Source: Mesobacillus subterraneus (GTDB lineage Bacteria; Bacillota; Bacilli; Bacillales; Cytobacillaceae). From it: a DNA stretch of 64,000 bases. The position numbers and the translations under genes were made by a program. The notes beneath the pieces were generated by a model, which searched no databases, was not told the origin of the DNA, and saw only the letters and a list, made by a program, of their open reading frames with translations. Each line of letters begins with the position of its first letter. Positions within the stretch are counted from its first letter, which is position 1. This document shows, one piece after another, positions 1 to 8,429 of this stretch. The stretch is taken from NCBI RefSeq assembly GCF_003937825.1, contig NZ_RSFW01000019.1, positions 62,001-126,000 of the forward strand. Reading direction: 5' to 3'.

Positions 1-1
1 T

Positions 2-190
2 ACTGGCGGTTCCAGTCCTAAGCACCTCGTTATGTACAATGCAAGAACCACTGCCAGGCCTGTTTTCAAAACCCGTGGACCTAAAGTAATCAATTATGTA
101 TCCCTCACTCTCTTGAGTAAGCTTATATTCTATAATTACCTTGATTGTTTAAATGAAACCACTCTCGATCGTTATCAAGACATAAATTAG
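2..190 (+). CDS. C-terminal end of an unidentified gene (truncated by window edge)
   Basis: The frame starting at base 2 stays open for 62 codons and ends with TAG at 188-190. The residues look protein-like (for example KHLVMYNARTTARPVF) rather than random. No start codon with a Shine-Dalgarno site lies inside, so this would be the tail of a gene entering from the left. I do not recognise the family. It lies 83 bases upstream of the beta-helix gene on the same strand, so the two could be co-transcribed. A chance open frame is possible. Confidence 0.45.
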   Translation, partial: TGGSSPKHLVMYNARTTARPVFKTRGPKVINYVSLTLLSKLIFYNYLDCLNETTLDRYQDIN

Positions 191-273
191 TAGAAAAGGC
201 GTCTTAAAAAGGTTATGTTGCCCTGAAGCGGGAAATAATATTCAAGCAGCTTTTATAAAAAGGTGGGGATGAA

Positions 274-1956
274 ATGGTCCATTTAGAAAAAAATCATGAT
301 CCTCGGAAAAATTCGGATCTACTCTCGCAAATAAGCGGTAAAACATTAACTATACAAGACCTGGTAAATGAAACTAATTTGTTGTTCCAAGAAGCCATAC
401 AGGATTATACACCTGCCCATCCACAAATGACTGCTGGTTTCTCGTCCATTTTTACCAATTTCAGTTCCACATTAAGAAAGATCATCCAGACGAAGTCAGC
501 TTTTGATGATGCCCCGTCATTTGAAACCATTGTAGACAAAAATGGCAATGTGTATCCAGAATGGATGGCCGAATTGAATGATGAATATAAACACCTGCTA
601 AAAGAAATCGAACGGGAGGTTCATATAGAGGATTTTGGGGCTGTTGGTGACGGAAAGACAGACTGTACGGAGGCATTCCGGATGGCCGTTGGCAAGGGGC
701 GAGTGAAAGTCCATGTTCCTGAAGGAGTCTTTATCGTGAAGGAAATAAGGCTTCCCTCCTTCACCTCCCTGGTCGGCACAGGTAAAGGCAAAACGGTCAT
801 TAAATTGCATGACTCCGCTCCAAAGGGAACGAGACTGATTACCAACACGAACCACCGTACCGGTAATCGAAACGTCCATGTCCAGGGAATGACGCTCGAT
901 TGGAATGTTGAGCGGCTGGGAAACACGGAAAAAACAAGTACATGGGGAAACCACTCCAGCTGTCTGCTGTATGCCAATTTGAAATATGGATGGGTCAAGG
1001 ATGTTGAGGCGATTAACCCGGGGCTGCACTGTTTCGATATCTCTTCCCCGCTTTATAATTATTATGGTGACGGATATAGGGCCCGTGGCGGAAGTGAGTT
1101 TGTCTGGCTGGACAATCTATCAGGCTATGGTTTTGGAGATGATGGAATCACAACACACCACAGTGATAATATTTTCATTTCTAATTGCCATATGTGTGAC
1201 CCGAGCGGCAAGGCACATAAAAAGGGATTCTCGAATTCGAATGGAATCGAAATCGATGACGGTTCACGCAATGTCTGGCTATTAAACAACTCTTCTGCCA
1301 GATGCTTCGGCGGTGTGGAGGTGAAGGCGCATCATACTTCGTCTGCCGCCAATAATGTTGTCATCATCGGCCACCTCTCCGTTAATGATAACCGAAGCTT
1401 CAACTTCAGGCATATCGGGCATCACAAGGAGAGCGATCCTGAATCAAAAACAGCGATCAATATTAGAGCTGCGAATCTGGTATCATTCAAGCCGGTGCAT
1501 ACCGAATTGTATGCCGCCTCAACACCAAGGGCAATGGTTATTTCTGCTTACAAAAATGTCGCGGTTAACCATTTTACCGTCATTGGTGATCCTGCATACG
1601 ACTATGGAGGAGAACCAGTCATTGCCATCCAGTATAAATCCAGGAATATCATGCTGAAAAATATAAATATAACGGGTTTTACGAGTGCAGGATCTGATAT
1701 AAAGGTCTTCGGAGGCGGAAACCATGCAGATAATGTCAGACTTCGACAAGTGGCTTCCCGGCACTCTGCCCCTGTCGCCGTCCATATAGGAAAAGGAATT
1801 GAAAAGGCGGCGGTTGAGAAAGTTTTTGCAAATGCCATAAATGGTACGGCAGTCGTTGAAGTGATTGGCGATCAAGTGGATATTAGAGAAGTTGAATCGA
1901 GCGGATACAAGATGCCGATTTTGCAGCGAGGAGAATCAAGCACCTCCCTGGGATAA
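274..1956 (+). CDS. Pectate-lyase-superfamily right-handed beta-helix protein
   Basis: 560 residues. From about residue 115 the protein has the classic entry of the Pectate_lyase_3/GH28-like superfamily (EDFGAVGDGKTDCTEAF), followed by short strand-turn repeats typical of a right-handed parallel beta-helix. The first 115 residues are a separate helical region, possibly an oligomerisation or attachment segment. No signal peptide or membrane segment is visible, so export, if any, is not by a standard Sec signal. Such proteins are polysaccharide lyases, hydrolases or phage-tailspike-like depolymerases; substrate and catalytic residues cannot be assigned here. The ATG follows AGGTGGGG at 261-268. 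A hairpin follows the stop. Confidence 0.8.
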   Translation: MVHLEKNHDPRKNSDLLSQISGKTLTIQDLVNETNLLFQEAIQDYTPAHPQMTAGFSSIFTNFSSTLRKIIQTKSAFDDAPSFETIVDKNGNVYPEWMAELNDEYKHLLKEIEREVHIEDFGAVGDGKTDCTEAFRMAVGKGRVKVHVPEGVFIVKEIRLPSFTSLVGTGKGKTVIKLHDSAPKGTRLITNTNHRTGNRNVHVQGMTLDWNVERLGNTEKTSTWGNHSSCLLYANLKYGWVKDVEAINPGLHCFDISSPLYNYYGDGYRARGGSEFVWLDNLSGYGFGDDGITTHHSDNIFISNCHMCDPSGKAHKKGFSNSNGIEIDDGSRNVWLLNNSSARCFGGVEVKAHHTSSAANNVVIIGHLSVNDNRSFNFRHIGHHKESDPESKTAINIRAANLVSFKPVHTELYAASTPRAMVISAYKNVAVNHFTVIGDPAYDYGGEPVIAIQYKSRNIMLKNINITGFTSAGSDIKVFGGGNHADNVRLRQVASRHSAPVAVHIGKGIEKAAVEKVFANAINGTAVVEVIGDQVDIREVESSGYKMPILQRGESSTSLG

Positions 1957-1972
1957 TACGTTTAACGAAAAA

Positions 1973-1994
1973 GGAAGCAGCGTTTGCTGCTTCC
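1973..1994 (+). terminator. Hairpin after beta-helix gene
   Basis: GGAAGCAGC, loop GTTT, GCTGCTTCC: a 9-bp perfect stem 16 bases after the stop codon. There is no clear T-run after it, so efficiency as an intrinsic terminator is uncertain. Confidence 0.45.
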
Positions 1995-2025
1995 GACTCT
2001 AAGAGATATAAATTTCACTTTGAGA

Positions 2026-2070
2026 ATTGTCCAGCTCCAGCACTTGTCGGGTGCACTTGCGCTTTTCTTA
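2026..2070 (+). repeat. Fragment of dispersed GC-rich intergenic repeat
   Basis: A short stretch reading GTCCAGCTCCAGCACTTGTC followed by GTGCACTTGCGCTTTTCTT. It shares the TCCAGC start, TGTCGGG core and TGCGCTTTT end with the longer elements at 25225-25348 and 26638-26761, so it looks like a reduced copy of the same family. It sits between two convergent genes. Confidence 0.5.
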
Positions 2071-2808
2071 TGATAGGACCCATTTGTTGATTGCCTGTGC
2101 CACTCCGCTTTCGGTATTTGTACCGGTGACATCATCAGCAGCCTCTTTTACAGCTTGCTGGGCATTGCCCATTGCAATCCCTAGGCCTGCTTCGGTGATC
2201 ATGGCTATATCATTCAAACTGTCTCCAACTGACATGACATTTCCCATCGAAATGCCAAGGCGTGCGCATACCTTTTCCAGTCCTTTTGCTTTATTGATCC
2301 CAATAGCATTGACCTCAATGTTCTTCAGGCTGGAATTACTGATTTCAAACAAACCTTTATCCTTTAATTCCTGAAGAACACTCTCCCTGATTTCGTCCTC
2401 TTCAATATGAAAGCCGAATTTCAGCCATTCTTCGGAAAGGATATCATCCGGCATAGAGTTATTCCAATTGTTTTGGCTGCTGATCGCCCAGAACTTTGCT
2501 TTATGCTCTTTCGATAAATCATACATCCATTGTATGTGCTCTGTTGCTACAGGGTTCTTCTCGACTAATTTCCCATCCGGACCCCAAATTTCCCCGCCGT
2601 TGACAGTGACGAGATAAGAGGATAATTCAAGCGAAAGAACATAGTCTCTTGCAGTTTTCAGGCTTCGGCCTGTGCTTAGCACAACCTTGACCCCTTTTTC
2701 TTCTGCTTTCCTGATGGCTTCTCTATTTTCCTCTGACACCTCGTGGTGCTCATTCAGCAAGGTTCCATCCATATCCAGTGCAATTAGTTTAATATCTGGT
2801 CTGTTCAA
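2068..2808 (-). CDS. Cof-type HAD-IIB family phosphatase
   Basis: 246 residues from a TTG start at 2808, chosen because AGGAGG lies six bases upstream; the open frame extends further but has no better site. HAD motif I is DMDGTLL near residues 12-18, motif III/IV includes a conserved lysine region followed by GDSLNDIAM near residue 195, and the inserted C2 cap is typical of the Cof/YidA group. These enzymes dephosphorylate sugar phosphates, FMN or similar small phosphates in the cytosol; the substrate is not predictable. Its ribosome site overlaps the stop codon of the upstream RsbR-like gene (10-base gap), so the two are probably translationally coupled. Confidence 0.85.
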   Translation of the reverse strand: MNRPDIKLIALDMDGTLLNEHHEVSEENREAIRKAEEKGVKVVLSTGRSLKTARDYVLSLELSSYLVTVNGGEIWGPDGKLVEKNPVATEHIQWMYDLSKEHKAKFWAISSQNNWNNSMPDDILSEEWLKFGFHIEEDEIRESVLQELKDKGLFEISNSSLKNIEVNAIGINKAKGLEKVCARLGISMGNVMSVGDSLNDIAMITEAGLGIAMGNAQQAVKEAADDVTGTNTESGVAQAINKWVLS

Positions 2809-2818
2809 AACGAACCTC

Positions 2819-3649
2819 CTATAATTTATGATTGCTATTGATACTGTCGATGGCTTGTTTGACCGTAGCGAACGTTTTAATGCTGGAAAAATCCACACCG
2901 CCCTCAACCGCTGCCTGGGCAAGCTCAGGTCTCATGCCAGTCGCGATCGACTCCACTCCAAGCAGCCTTAGGACATTATGTATATCAAATACATGCTTTG
3001 CTATTGTCGCATCGATGGTGACAATTCCAGAGAAGTCGATGATTAAACATTGGATTTTTTGCTTAGCAACCATCGGGACCGCTTTTTCCATGATTAAGGT
3101 AGCCCGGTCATGATCCATTTTTCCGACAAGCGGCAAGACCGCGACATTCTCCTGTACCGGAACAACTGGCGCAGATAAAATATTTACTTCATCCTGAACT
3201 TCCTTCATCAGTTTTGCGTTTAGTCTCTCGAATGCAAAAACGGTTTCATTAATACTAATATCCAGCATATTGTTTACTTTTTTGTTAATAGAAAGCAAAT
3301 CCTCTGTATTGACGCCGTGTTTCAGACTGATTTCTGCCATTTTATCAATGAAAACGAGCCTCGTAGGAGGATACCTGAGGATGATATCCGAAATTCTTCC
3401 ACCCTTTGCCGCTTCCCGTTCCCCATTATTGCGGCTCCATTCCAAGAGTGCAGCCGGAGCAGATTCTTCATCATGATGAATGACCTCCCCCAGAAATCCA
3501 AGGTACTCAGTGTACACAACAATAGCTTGATCGATCTCCGTTTTTGGTATTTCAACCCCGATATTCTGAATGATGTTCTGTACCATCTCTTTTGCGATTG
3601 AATTGGCATTGTGCTGTAATTCTTCTGCAACCGCGTAAGTTGGATTCAT
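2819..3649 (-). CDS. RsbR-family STAS-domain protein (stressosome-type)
   Basis: 276 residues. The N-terminal half is the non-haem-globin-like sensor region of RsbR paralogues. The C-terminal half (about 160-276) is a STAS domain with LIIDFSGIVTIDAT and a TGMRPELAQAA loop matching the TGIRPE motif of RsbR proteins. Length and layout match B. subtilis RsbRA-RD, closest in feel to RsbRD/YqhA. Such proteins form the stressosome with RsbS and RsbT and feed sigma-B; no rsbS or rsbT gene is in the window. ATG 3649 was preferred to the upstream GTG (3658) because AAGGAAG lies eight bases before it. It is coupled to the HAD gene downstream. Confidence 0.8.
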   Translation of the reverse strand: MNPTYAVAEELQHNANSIAKEMVQNIIQNIGVEIPKTEIDQAIVVYTEYLGFLGEVIHHDEESAPAALLEWSRNNGEREAAKGGRISDIILRYPPTRLVFIDKMAEISLKHGVNTEDLLSINKKVNNMLDISINETVFAFERLNAKLMKEVQDEVNILSAPVVPVQENVAVLPLVGKMDHDRATLIMEKAVPMVAKQKIQCLIIDFSGIVTIDATIAKHVFDIHNVLRLLGVESIATGMRPELAQAAVEGGVDFSSIKTFATVKQAIDSINSNHKL

Positions 3650-3936
3650 CAAGGCCACTTCCTTTATCGTTAAGTATGAAAAAAAGCGTTAAATATTTAT
3701 TATTTTACAGTCTTTGTAACTATACAGTCACTTCTTATTGAGTATGCGAGAGGGTTTGAACGGTCTATATCAATAGAATACACTTTTACGTGAAAATTAT
3801 CTTCTTCGGACCTGTTCATTAGTCAACCTATGATAAAAATAATCTTGTAGGCCCAGGTCAATTTTCCTGATAAAACTAGTGATTCTGGGAAGACACCATA
3901 CCAAAAAAATCCAGCTGGGGCATCCAGGCGGAATAA

Positions 3937-4650
3937 TCAGTATTCTTTCGATATTCTTGTCAGTTGGAAAAATTCTGTTTCTGGTTTCATCCATTTTTCG
4001 CCTTTTTCTGACACAAGATAAATCCCTTTCTCCAAATCATAGTAAACTTCGATTTTCAATGGCCCTATCTCAATAATGCTTTTTTCGTTGTATGGAATTT
4101 GTTCCATGTCTGCTTCTGACGCGCTGTTTATGAGTTCAGCAATTTTTAGGATTACTTCTGACTCAATGATTGGATAGCATTCATCACTTCGATCTGGCTG
4201 TTCATTTATGCATATCTCACTCGGTTCGCCTTTAATCCAATCAAAAGCTTGCTTTGGTTCTTTTTTATCAAATAAAACCTCTGTCTGGTTTGTGTTTTTA
4301 TAAAATGCCGCACGGATTGACAGCTCCCAACCCTGATGTTCTTTCCGCCAGGTTGAGATAAAGCCTGCACCGTCCGAAAAGTCAGAAGATACTTGCATCA
4401 TTTCCTCAGCCCAGCCGTTTTTGGGAAGTTCCTGTTGGTAGAAAACCATGATATCTTCCCATTTGTTCCCCTTTATTTTATAAATTGGACTCTCAGCCTT
4501 CAGCCCTCTATAAAGCGGAACATCATCTGACTGTTCAGGTATGAATGTCATGCCTTCATACTTTGAAGCTTGGGCTTGCTGATAAAAATAGATGCCGCCT
4601 GGAATAAGTAGGATGATTGCCAGCATGGTTGCATACTTTTTAAAATTCAA
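3937..4650 (-). CDS. Membrane-anchored hypothetical protein
   Basis: 237 residues. One N-terminal hydrophobic segment (about 7-24) is followed by a soluble, probably extracytoplasmic domain rich in aromatic and acidic residues; two cysteines lie at about 147 and 158 (CINEQPDRSDEC). There is no lipobox. I do not recognise the family. It stands alone, divergent from ywbE, with 287 bases to the RsbR-like gene downstream. Confidence 0.65.
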   Translation of the reverse strand: MNFKKYATMLAIILLIPGGIYFYQQAQASKYEGMTFIPEQSDDVPLYRGLKAESPIYKIKGNKWEDIMVFYQQELPKNGWAEEMMQVSSDFSDGAGFISTWRKEHQGWELSIRAAFYKNTNQTEVLFDKKEPKQAFDWIKGEPSEICINEQPDRSDECYPIIESEVILKIAELINSASEADMEQIPYNEKSIIEIGPLKIEVYYDLEKGIYLVSEKGEKWMKPETEFFQLTRISKEY

Positions 4651-4794
4651 GATAACCCCTCACTCGTCTAGATTACTCATACCTAGATTTAATGATAATT
4701 CAAAATAAGAGAGAGATAAATATCAATATATAAATTTGTTTTGGACTGCTTAAAGTTTATACTAAAGTCATAACTAATTTCAGGAGGAACAGCC

Positions 4795-5001
4795 ATGGCC
4801 GATAACAATACAGGAAAAATACGCAATGAAATCAAACCAGGAAACAAAGTCAGTATTGTTCTTAAAGCAGATCAAAAATCCGGCAAACTGACAATTGGAA
4901 TCGTAAAAGACATTCTAACCAATTCGAGTACACATCCCCACGGAATCAAAGTCAGACTTGAAGACGGTCAGGTTGGCCGAGTGAAGGAATTACTTGAATA
5001 A
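4795..5001 (+). CDS. ywbE: YwbE family protein
   Basis: 68 residues, matching the small conserved YwbE (DUF2196) family of Firmicutes, including the family-typical central GKLTIGIVKDILT and the RLEDGQVGRVKEL ending. It is predicted to be a small beta-rich cytosolic protein of unknown function. AGGAGG lies eight bases before the ATG. It is divergent from the upstream hypothetical and is followed by a bidirectional terminator. Confidence 0.9.
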   Translation: MADNNTGKIRNEIKPGNKVSIVLKADQKSGKLTIGIVKDILTNSSTHPHGIKVRLEDGQVGRVKELLE

Positions 5002-5046
5002 CAGGCCAGGAACAACTTGCCTGTTGCCCATATCCCGAAAGGCAAA

Positions 5047-5078
5047 AAGGCATTAAAGGGCTCTCCCTTTAATGCCTT
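5047..5078. terminator. Bidirectional terminator between ywbE and the antiporter gene
   Basis: Perfect 14-bp stem, AAGGCATTAAAGGG, loop CTCT, CCCTTTAATGCCTT. Read on the minus strand it is followed by a T-rich run and begins at the antiporter stop codon; on the plus strand it closes ywbE. Confidence 0.85.
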
Positions 5079-6222
5079 AACTGGTCTTTTCTTTTACCTT
5101 TTCAACAATAAGTTTATTGAGTCGCGGAGCCAATTGGAACAGGATTGTCCCAATGAAAGCAATCACCAGGATATAGATGCTCGCAAACATCTTCAGTTCT
5201 CCGACAGCAAGAGCTGCGATTATGACGGAAAATTCTCCTCTCTGTGTCAATGACAATCCTGCCATCAAGGAATCTGCTCTTCCAAGACCATACCACTGCC
5301 CGCCTACATATCCTACAATGACCTTATGGAGCAAAGACCAAAGTATCAGGACGATTAAAAGTCCCACATAGGGAATGTCCCTGGTCAGTTCGATGTGGAT
5401 TCCAAAGTTCAGGAAGAAGAAAGGCAGGAAAATATTGCGAACCGGCAAAGCTGCTCTTTCAATTTTGTCCCTTATCGACAGTTCAGACAGCATCATGCCA
5501 GCGAGGAAAGCGCCGATGACCTCAGACAGGCCAAGCAGCAGAGCGACTCCCCCGTAAGTGAGTGCGATTCCTGTAATTAAGACGATGAAGATATCATTCT
5601 GATTGATCTCTTTTAAAATAGGTTCCAACTTTCTGAAAACCACGATGGAAAAGAAAGCAGCTACCCCTGCAAGAAGAATTATTTTAACAAGTATGAACAA
5701 AAAGTCCGCAGCCGTAAAACCTTCTCCGGTAAGTCCTATTAATACTGTTACAAGAATAGGTGCTATTAAATCTTCAAAGACAAGAATGAGGAGCATGAAT
5801 TGGGATTCCTTGTTCTCGGTTCGATTCTTTTCTTCAAGCAGTTTTGCTGTAATTGAAGAACTTGTAGCATACACAATCCCTCCAACGAGGAATGCGGAGA
5901 CCCAGTCAAGTCCAAAAAGAAAACTGATTCCAGCTGTAACGAAAAGCCCGAGAAAGACATCGAGCAGACCGCCTTTCCACACTTTCGCACTATAGGTGAT
6001 CAAAGTTTTAACGGAAAATTTCGTACCCAAAAGGAAAAAAAGCAGGATTAATCCGATTTCCCCTGCAATCTCGATTACTTTGGACTCTTTAATAATTGTG
6101 GATAAAAAGAGCCCGAGTAAAATATATAAAAGGATATCCGGAATTTTAATGACTTTGATTCCAATCAATCCGATCAGAAACAATGCCAGTAAAAATAACC
6201 CTATGGCCAATGTCAAATTCAA
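5077..6222 (-). CDS. CPA2-family cation:proton antiporter (KefB/KhtU-like)
   Basis: 381 residues, almost entirely hydrophobic with about 11-12 membrane segments. It shows the CPA2 features GLFLSTIIKES early, a TM5 acidic motif (LVFEDLIAPI) and a conserved glycine-rich TM near GAFLAGMMLSE. There is no C-terminal TrkA-N domain, as in B. subtilis KhtU, but no KhtT-like regulator gene is adjacent. It would exchange K+ or Na+ for protons across the plasma membrane. The start is TTG, with AAAGGTG about ten bases upstream. The gene is monocistronic. Confidence 0.85.
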   Translation of the reverse strand: MNLTLAIGLFLLALFLIGLIGIKVIKIPDILLYILLGLFLSTIIKESKVIEIAGEIGLILLFFLLGTKFSVKTLITYSAKVWKGGLLDVFLGLFVTAGISFLFGLDWVSAFLVGGIVYATSSSITAKLLEEKNRTENKESQFMLLILVFEDLIAPILVTVLIGLTGEGFTAADFLFILVKIILLAGVAAFFSIVVFRKLEPILKEINQNDIFIVLITGIALTYGGVALLLGLSEVIGAFLAGMMLSELSIRDKIERAALPVRNIFLPFFFLNFGIHIELTRDIPYVGLLIVLILWSLLHKVIVGYVGGQWYGLGRADSLMAGLSLTQRGEFSVIIAALAVGELKMFASIYILVIAFIGTILFQLAPRLNKLIVEKVKEKTS

Positions 6223-6447
6223 TCTTCAACAACACCTTTATTTTATTTATGGAAATCTGCCTGTCCATTCTTTCTTATAAAAAAGTCTACTACTTACTAA
6301 ATTGCTCATTCGCTATCCTTTCTACTACCCTCATTATGTTTTTTCTACACTGGAAAATGATTGAGTTAGTCAATTTTCGTGATTACTTTTTCGTATGTGG
6401 TAAAATTAACTATAGTTTTTTACAGTGAAATGAATAAGGGGGAAAAA

Positions 6448-7338
6448 ATGAACAGTATTCAAGAAGCGGCCATTATTCAGCAGCATAAAGGAATCACCAA
6501 AACAAAACTGGCAAAAAGAATATTCTTCATTATCATTGGCGCTATTTTGATGGGAGTCGGAATCGAGGAGTTTCTTGTTCCAAATCGAATCCTGGATGGA
6601 GGAATTGTCGGTATTTCAATTATCCTTTCTCATTTGACGGGCTGGCGCCTCGGTCTTTTTATTTTTATCCTGAACATTCCTTTTTTCTTTATCGGATACA
6701 AACAAATTGGAAAAACATTTGCATTATCCACCCTGCTGGGGATTAGTGTGTTGTCACTGACTACTTTCTTTCTTCATAGCGCGCCCGTATTTACAGAAGA
6801 TTTGCTGCTTGCGACGGTGTTTGGCGGCATAGTTCTCGGTGCTGGTGTCGGTATTGTCATCCGGTATGGCGGATCGTTGGACGGTACAGAAATACTGGCC
6901 ATCCTTGCGAACAGGAAACTTCCCTTTTCAGTCGGTGAAGTCATCATGTTCTTTAATATTTTCATCTTTGGGACAGCGGGCTTTGTATTCGGCTGGGACA
7001 GGGCTATGTATTCAATCCTTGCTTATTTTATTGCATTCAAGACAATCGATATTGTGATTACAGGTTTGGATGAATCAAAAGCCGCATGGATCATCAGTGA
7101 CCAGCATAAGGAAATTGGGGAAGCGATTCTTGCCCGTCTCGGCCGTGGAGTCACCTATTTAACAGGAGAAGGTGCTTATACTGGAGAAGATAAGAAGGTC
7201 ATCTTTTGTGTGATCACCAGACTTGAAGAAGCAAAGTTGAAGTCGATTGTAGAAGAACTGGACGAAACAGCATTTCTTGCTGTCGGGAATATTGCCGAAG
7301 TGCGTGGCGGCAGGTTTAAAAAAAGAAATATCCACTAA
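6448..7338 (+). CDS. YitT family membrane protein (DUF161 + DUF2179)
   Basis: 296 residues from ATG 6448, chosen over an upstream in-frame ATG because AAGGGGG lies seven bases before it. Five or six membrane segments (about 30-200) form the YitT_membrane domain, including FLVPNRILDGGIVGIS and a GSLDGTEIL motif. The C-terminal 90 residues are the soluble DUF2179 domain (GRGVTYLTGEGAYTGED). These multi-paralogue Bacillus proteins have no firm function. A second member lies at 8430. A strong terminator follows. Confidence 0.9.
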   Translation: MNSIQEAAIIQQHKGITKTKLAKRIFFIIIGAILMGVGIEEFLVPNRILDGGIVGISIILSHLTGWRLGLFIFILNIPFFFIGYKQIGKTFALSTLLGISVLSLTTFFLHSAPVFTEDLLLATVFGGIVLGAGVGIVIRYGGSLDGTEILAILANRKLPFSVGEVIMFFNIFIFGTAGFVFGWDRAMYSILAYFIAFKTIDIVITGLDESKAAWIISDQHKEIGEAILARLGRGVTYLTGEGAYTGEDKKVIFCVITRLEEAKLKSIVEELDETAFLAVGNIAEVRGGRFKKRNIH

Positions 7339-7370
7339 AAAAGGAAAGGGCCGCGCCCTTTCCTTTTTTA
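7336..7370. terminator. Bidirectional terminator
   Basis: A-tract, GGAAAGGGC, short loop, GCCCTTTCC, T-tract. It closes the YitT gene on the plus strand and the GNAT gene on the minus strand. Confidence 0.9.
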
Positions 7371-7373
7371 ACC

Positions 7374-7904
7374 TTATTCGGCAAGTTTGGAATAGATATT
7401 TGTATCATAAGCTATGCCATTTTGAATCATATAACTTCTTAAGATGCCTTCTTTTCTAAAGCCGAGCTTCAATAAAAGTTCATTCGATGATTCATTCTGA
7501 AGAAATACGACAGCTCCGATTCTCTTTAATCCCATTTCGTTAAAACCATAAGACATAGCCCTGCTGATTGCCTCTTTGGCTAAGCCTTGTCCCCAATAAT
7601 GCGTGTTTAGTTCATATCCTATCTCCGCACGTTTATTTTTTGCAGACCAGGCATGGAAACCAACAGTGCCAATCAGGAGGCCGTTGCTTTTCACTTCAAT
7701 CCCCCAACGCACCCCTCTTTTTTCGCAGAAATTCACATGAAAGGAGTGAATGAGTCCGACCGCTTCCTCAATGTTTTCCATTGCTTCAGAACCATAATAT
7801 TTCATTACTCTCTGATCTGAAAAATTTGCGAACAAGTCGCCAGCATCTCCCTCTGTCAATTCTCTAAGAATGAGTCGTTCTGTTTCTAAGACAGGAAATT
7901 CCAT
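7374..7904 (-). CDS. GNAT N-acetyltransferase (RimJ/RimL type)
   Basis: 176 residues. It opens with the RimJ/RimL signature LETERLILREL, and the acetyl-CoA pyrophosphate loop is GQGLAKEAI (about 109-117) after a conserved GYELNTHYW strand. It acetylates an amine of unknown identity; RimJ/L-like Bacillus enzymes act on ribosomal N termini, polyamines or drugs. GGAGG lies four bases before ATG. Single gene. Confidence 0.88.
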   Translation of the reverse strand: MEFPVLETERLILRELTEGDAGDLFANFSDQRVMKYYGSEAMENIEEAVGLIHSFHVNFCEKRGVRWGIEVKSNGLLIGTVGFHAWSAKNKRAEIGYELNTHYWGQGLAKEAISRAMSYGFNEMGLKRIGAVVFLQNESSNELLLKLGFRKEGILRSYMIQNGIAYDTNIYSKLAE

Positions 7905-7969
7905 AAATCCTCCACTTTAAACAAGGTATACAAATTAAATTCTTTCTGCTGAATGAAATCTCCTGCCTG

Positions 7970-8011
7970 GATTGAAATAAGCCGCCCAAGATTGGGCGGC
8001 TTATTTCAATC
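7970..8011. terminator. Terminator for the DUF1292 gene
   Basis: A 20-bp inverted repeat; the core is GCCGCCCAA/TTGGGCGGC flanked by A- and T-rich arms. The stop codon of the minus-strand DUF1292 gene lies in one arm. Confidence 0.85.
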
Positions 8012-8263
8012 TTCGGCTGGCGCAGCATCTACGGCAATCTGATAGGCATCAAGCAAATTCGCTTTTTCAAGTTCACTGCTCAATCCTACTAAAAACTGTT
8101 GATCTCCTTGTTCCTCGACCTTCATCAACAATGTGCCTTCTTCCCCTCTAAGCATCGCATAAGAATCGCCATTCATTTCAAATAACGCTTCGACTTCATA
8201 ATGTTTTTCATTGCCCTGTTCATCTGTGACAGTTACTAAATCCCTGATTGAATCATGTTCCAC
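8006..8263 (-). CDS. DUF1292 domain protein (YrzB-like)
   Basis: 85 residues from GTG 8263, which follows GGGGGTG by five bases; the longer frame to 8335 has no ribosome site. The pattern VTVTDEQGNEKHYEV followed by a MNGDSYAML strand and an acidic C terminus matches DUF1292 proteins such as YrzB. These are small cytosolic beta-rich proteins of unknown function. It is divergent from the second YitT gene. Confidence 0.8.
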   Translation of the reverse strand: MEHDSIRDLVTVTDEQGNEKHYEVEALFEMNGDSYAMLRGEEGTLLMKVEEQGDQQFLVGLSSELEKANLLDAYQIAVDAAPAED

Positions 8264-8429
8264 ATTATCACCCCCACTAGTTTCTTTCAGTTTTCCCTTT
8301 CTCTCAATTTGATATGAATAGGAAGCTCTAATCAAAATTCTTCATGTATTTTAAATAAACTATTAAATTTACTTCTTTCTATTCACTAATATAATATTCC
8401 TAACGAACCTATTTTTGGAGGAGTCTATT

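Noticed and set aside
3797-3994. 65-codon minus-strand frame
   Set aside because: Overlaps the end of the hypothetical membrane-anchored gene, lacks a ribosome site and reads like non-coding translation.
6223-6447. Possible c-di-AMP (ydaO-type) riboswitch between the antiporter and YitT genes
   Set aside because: Searched because of K+/H+ transport nearby; the conserved purine-rich core is not present.
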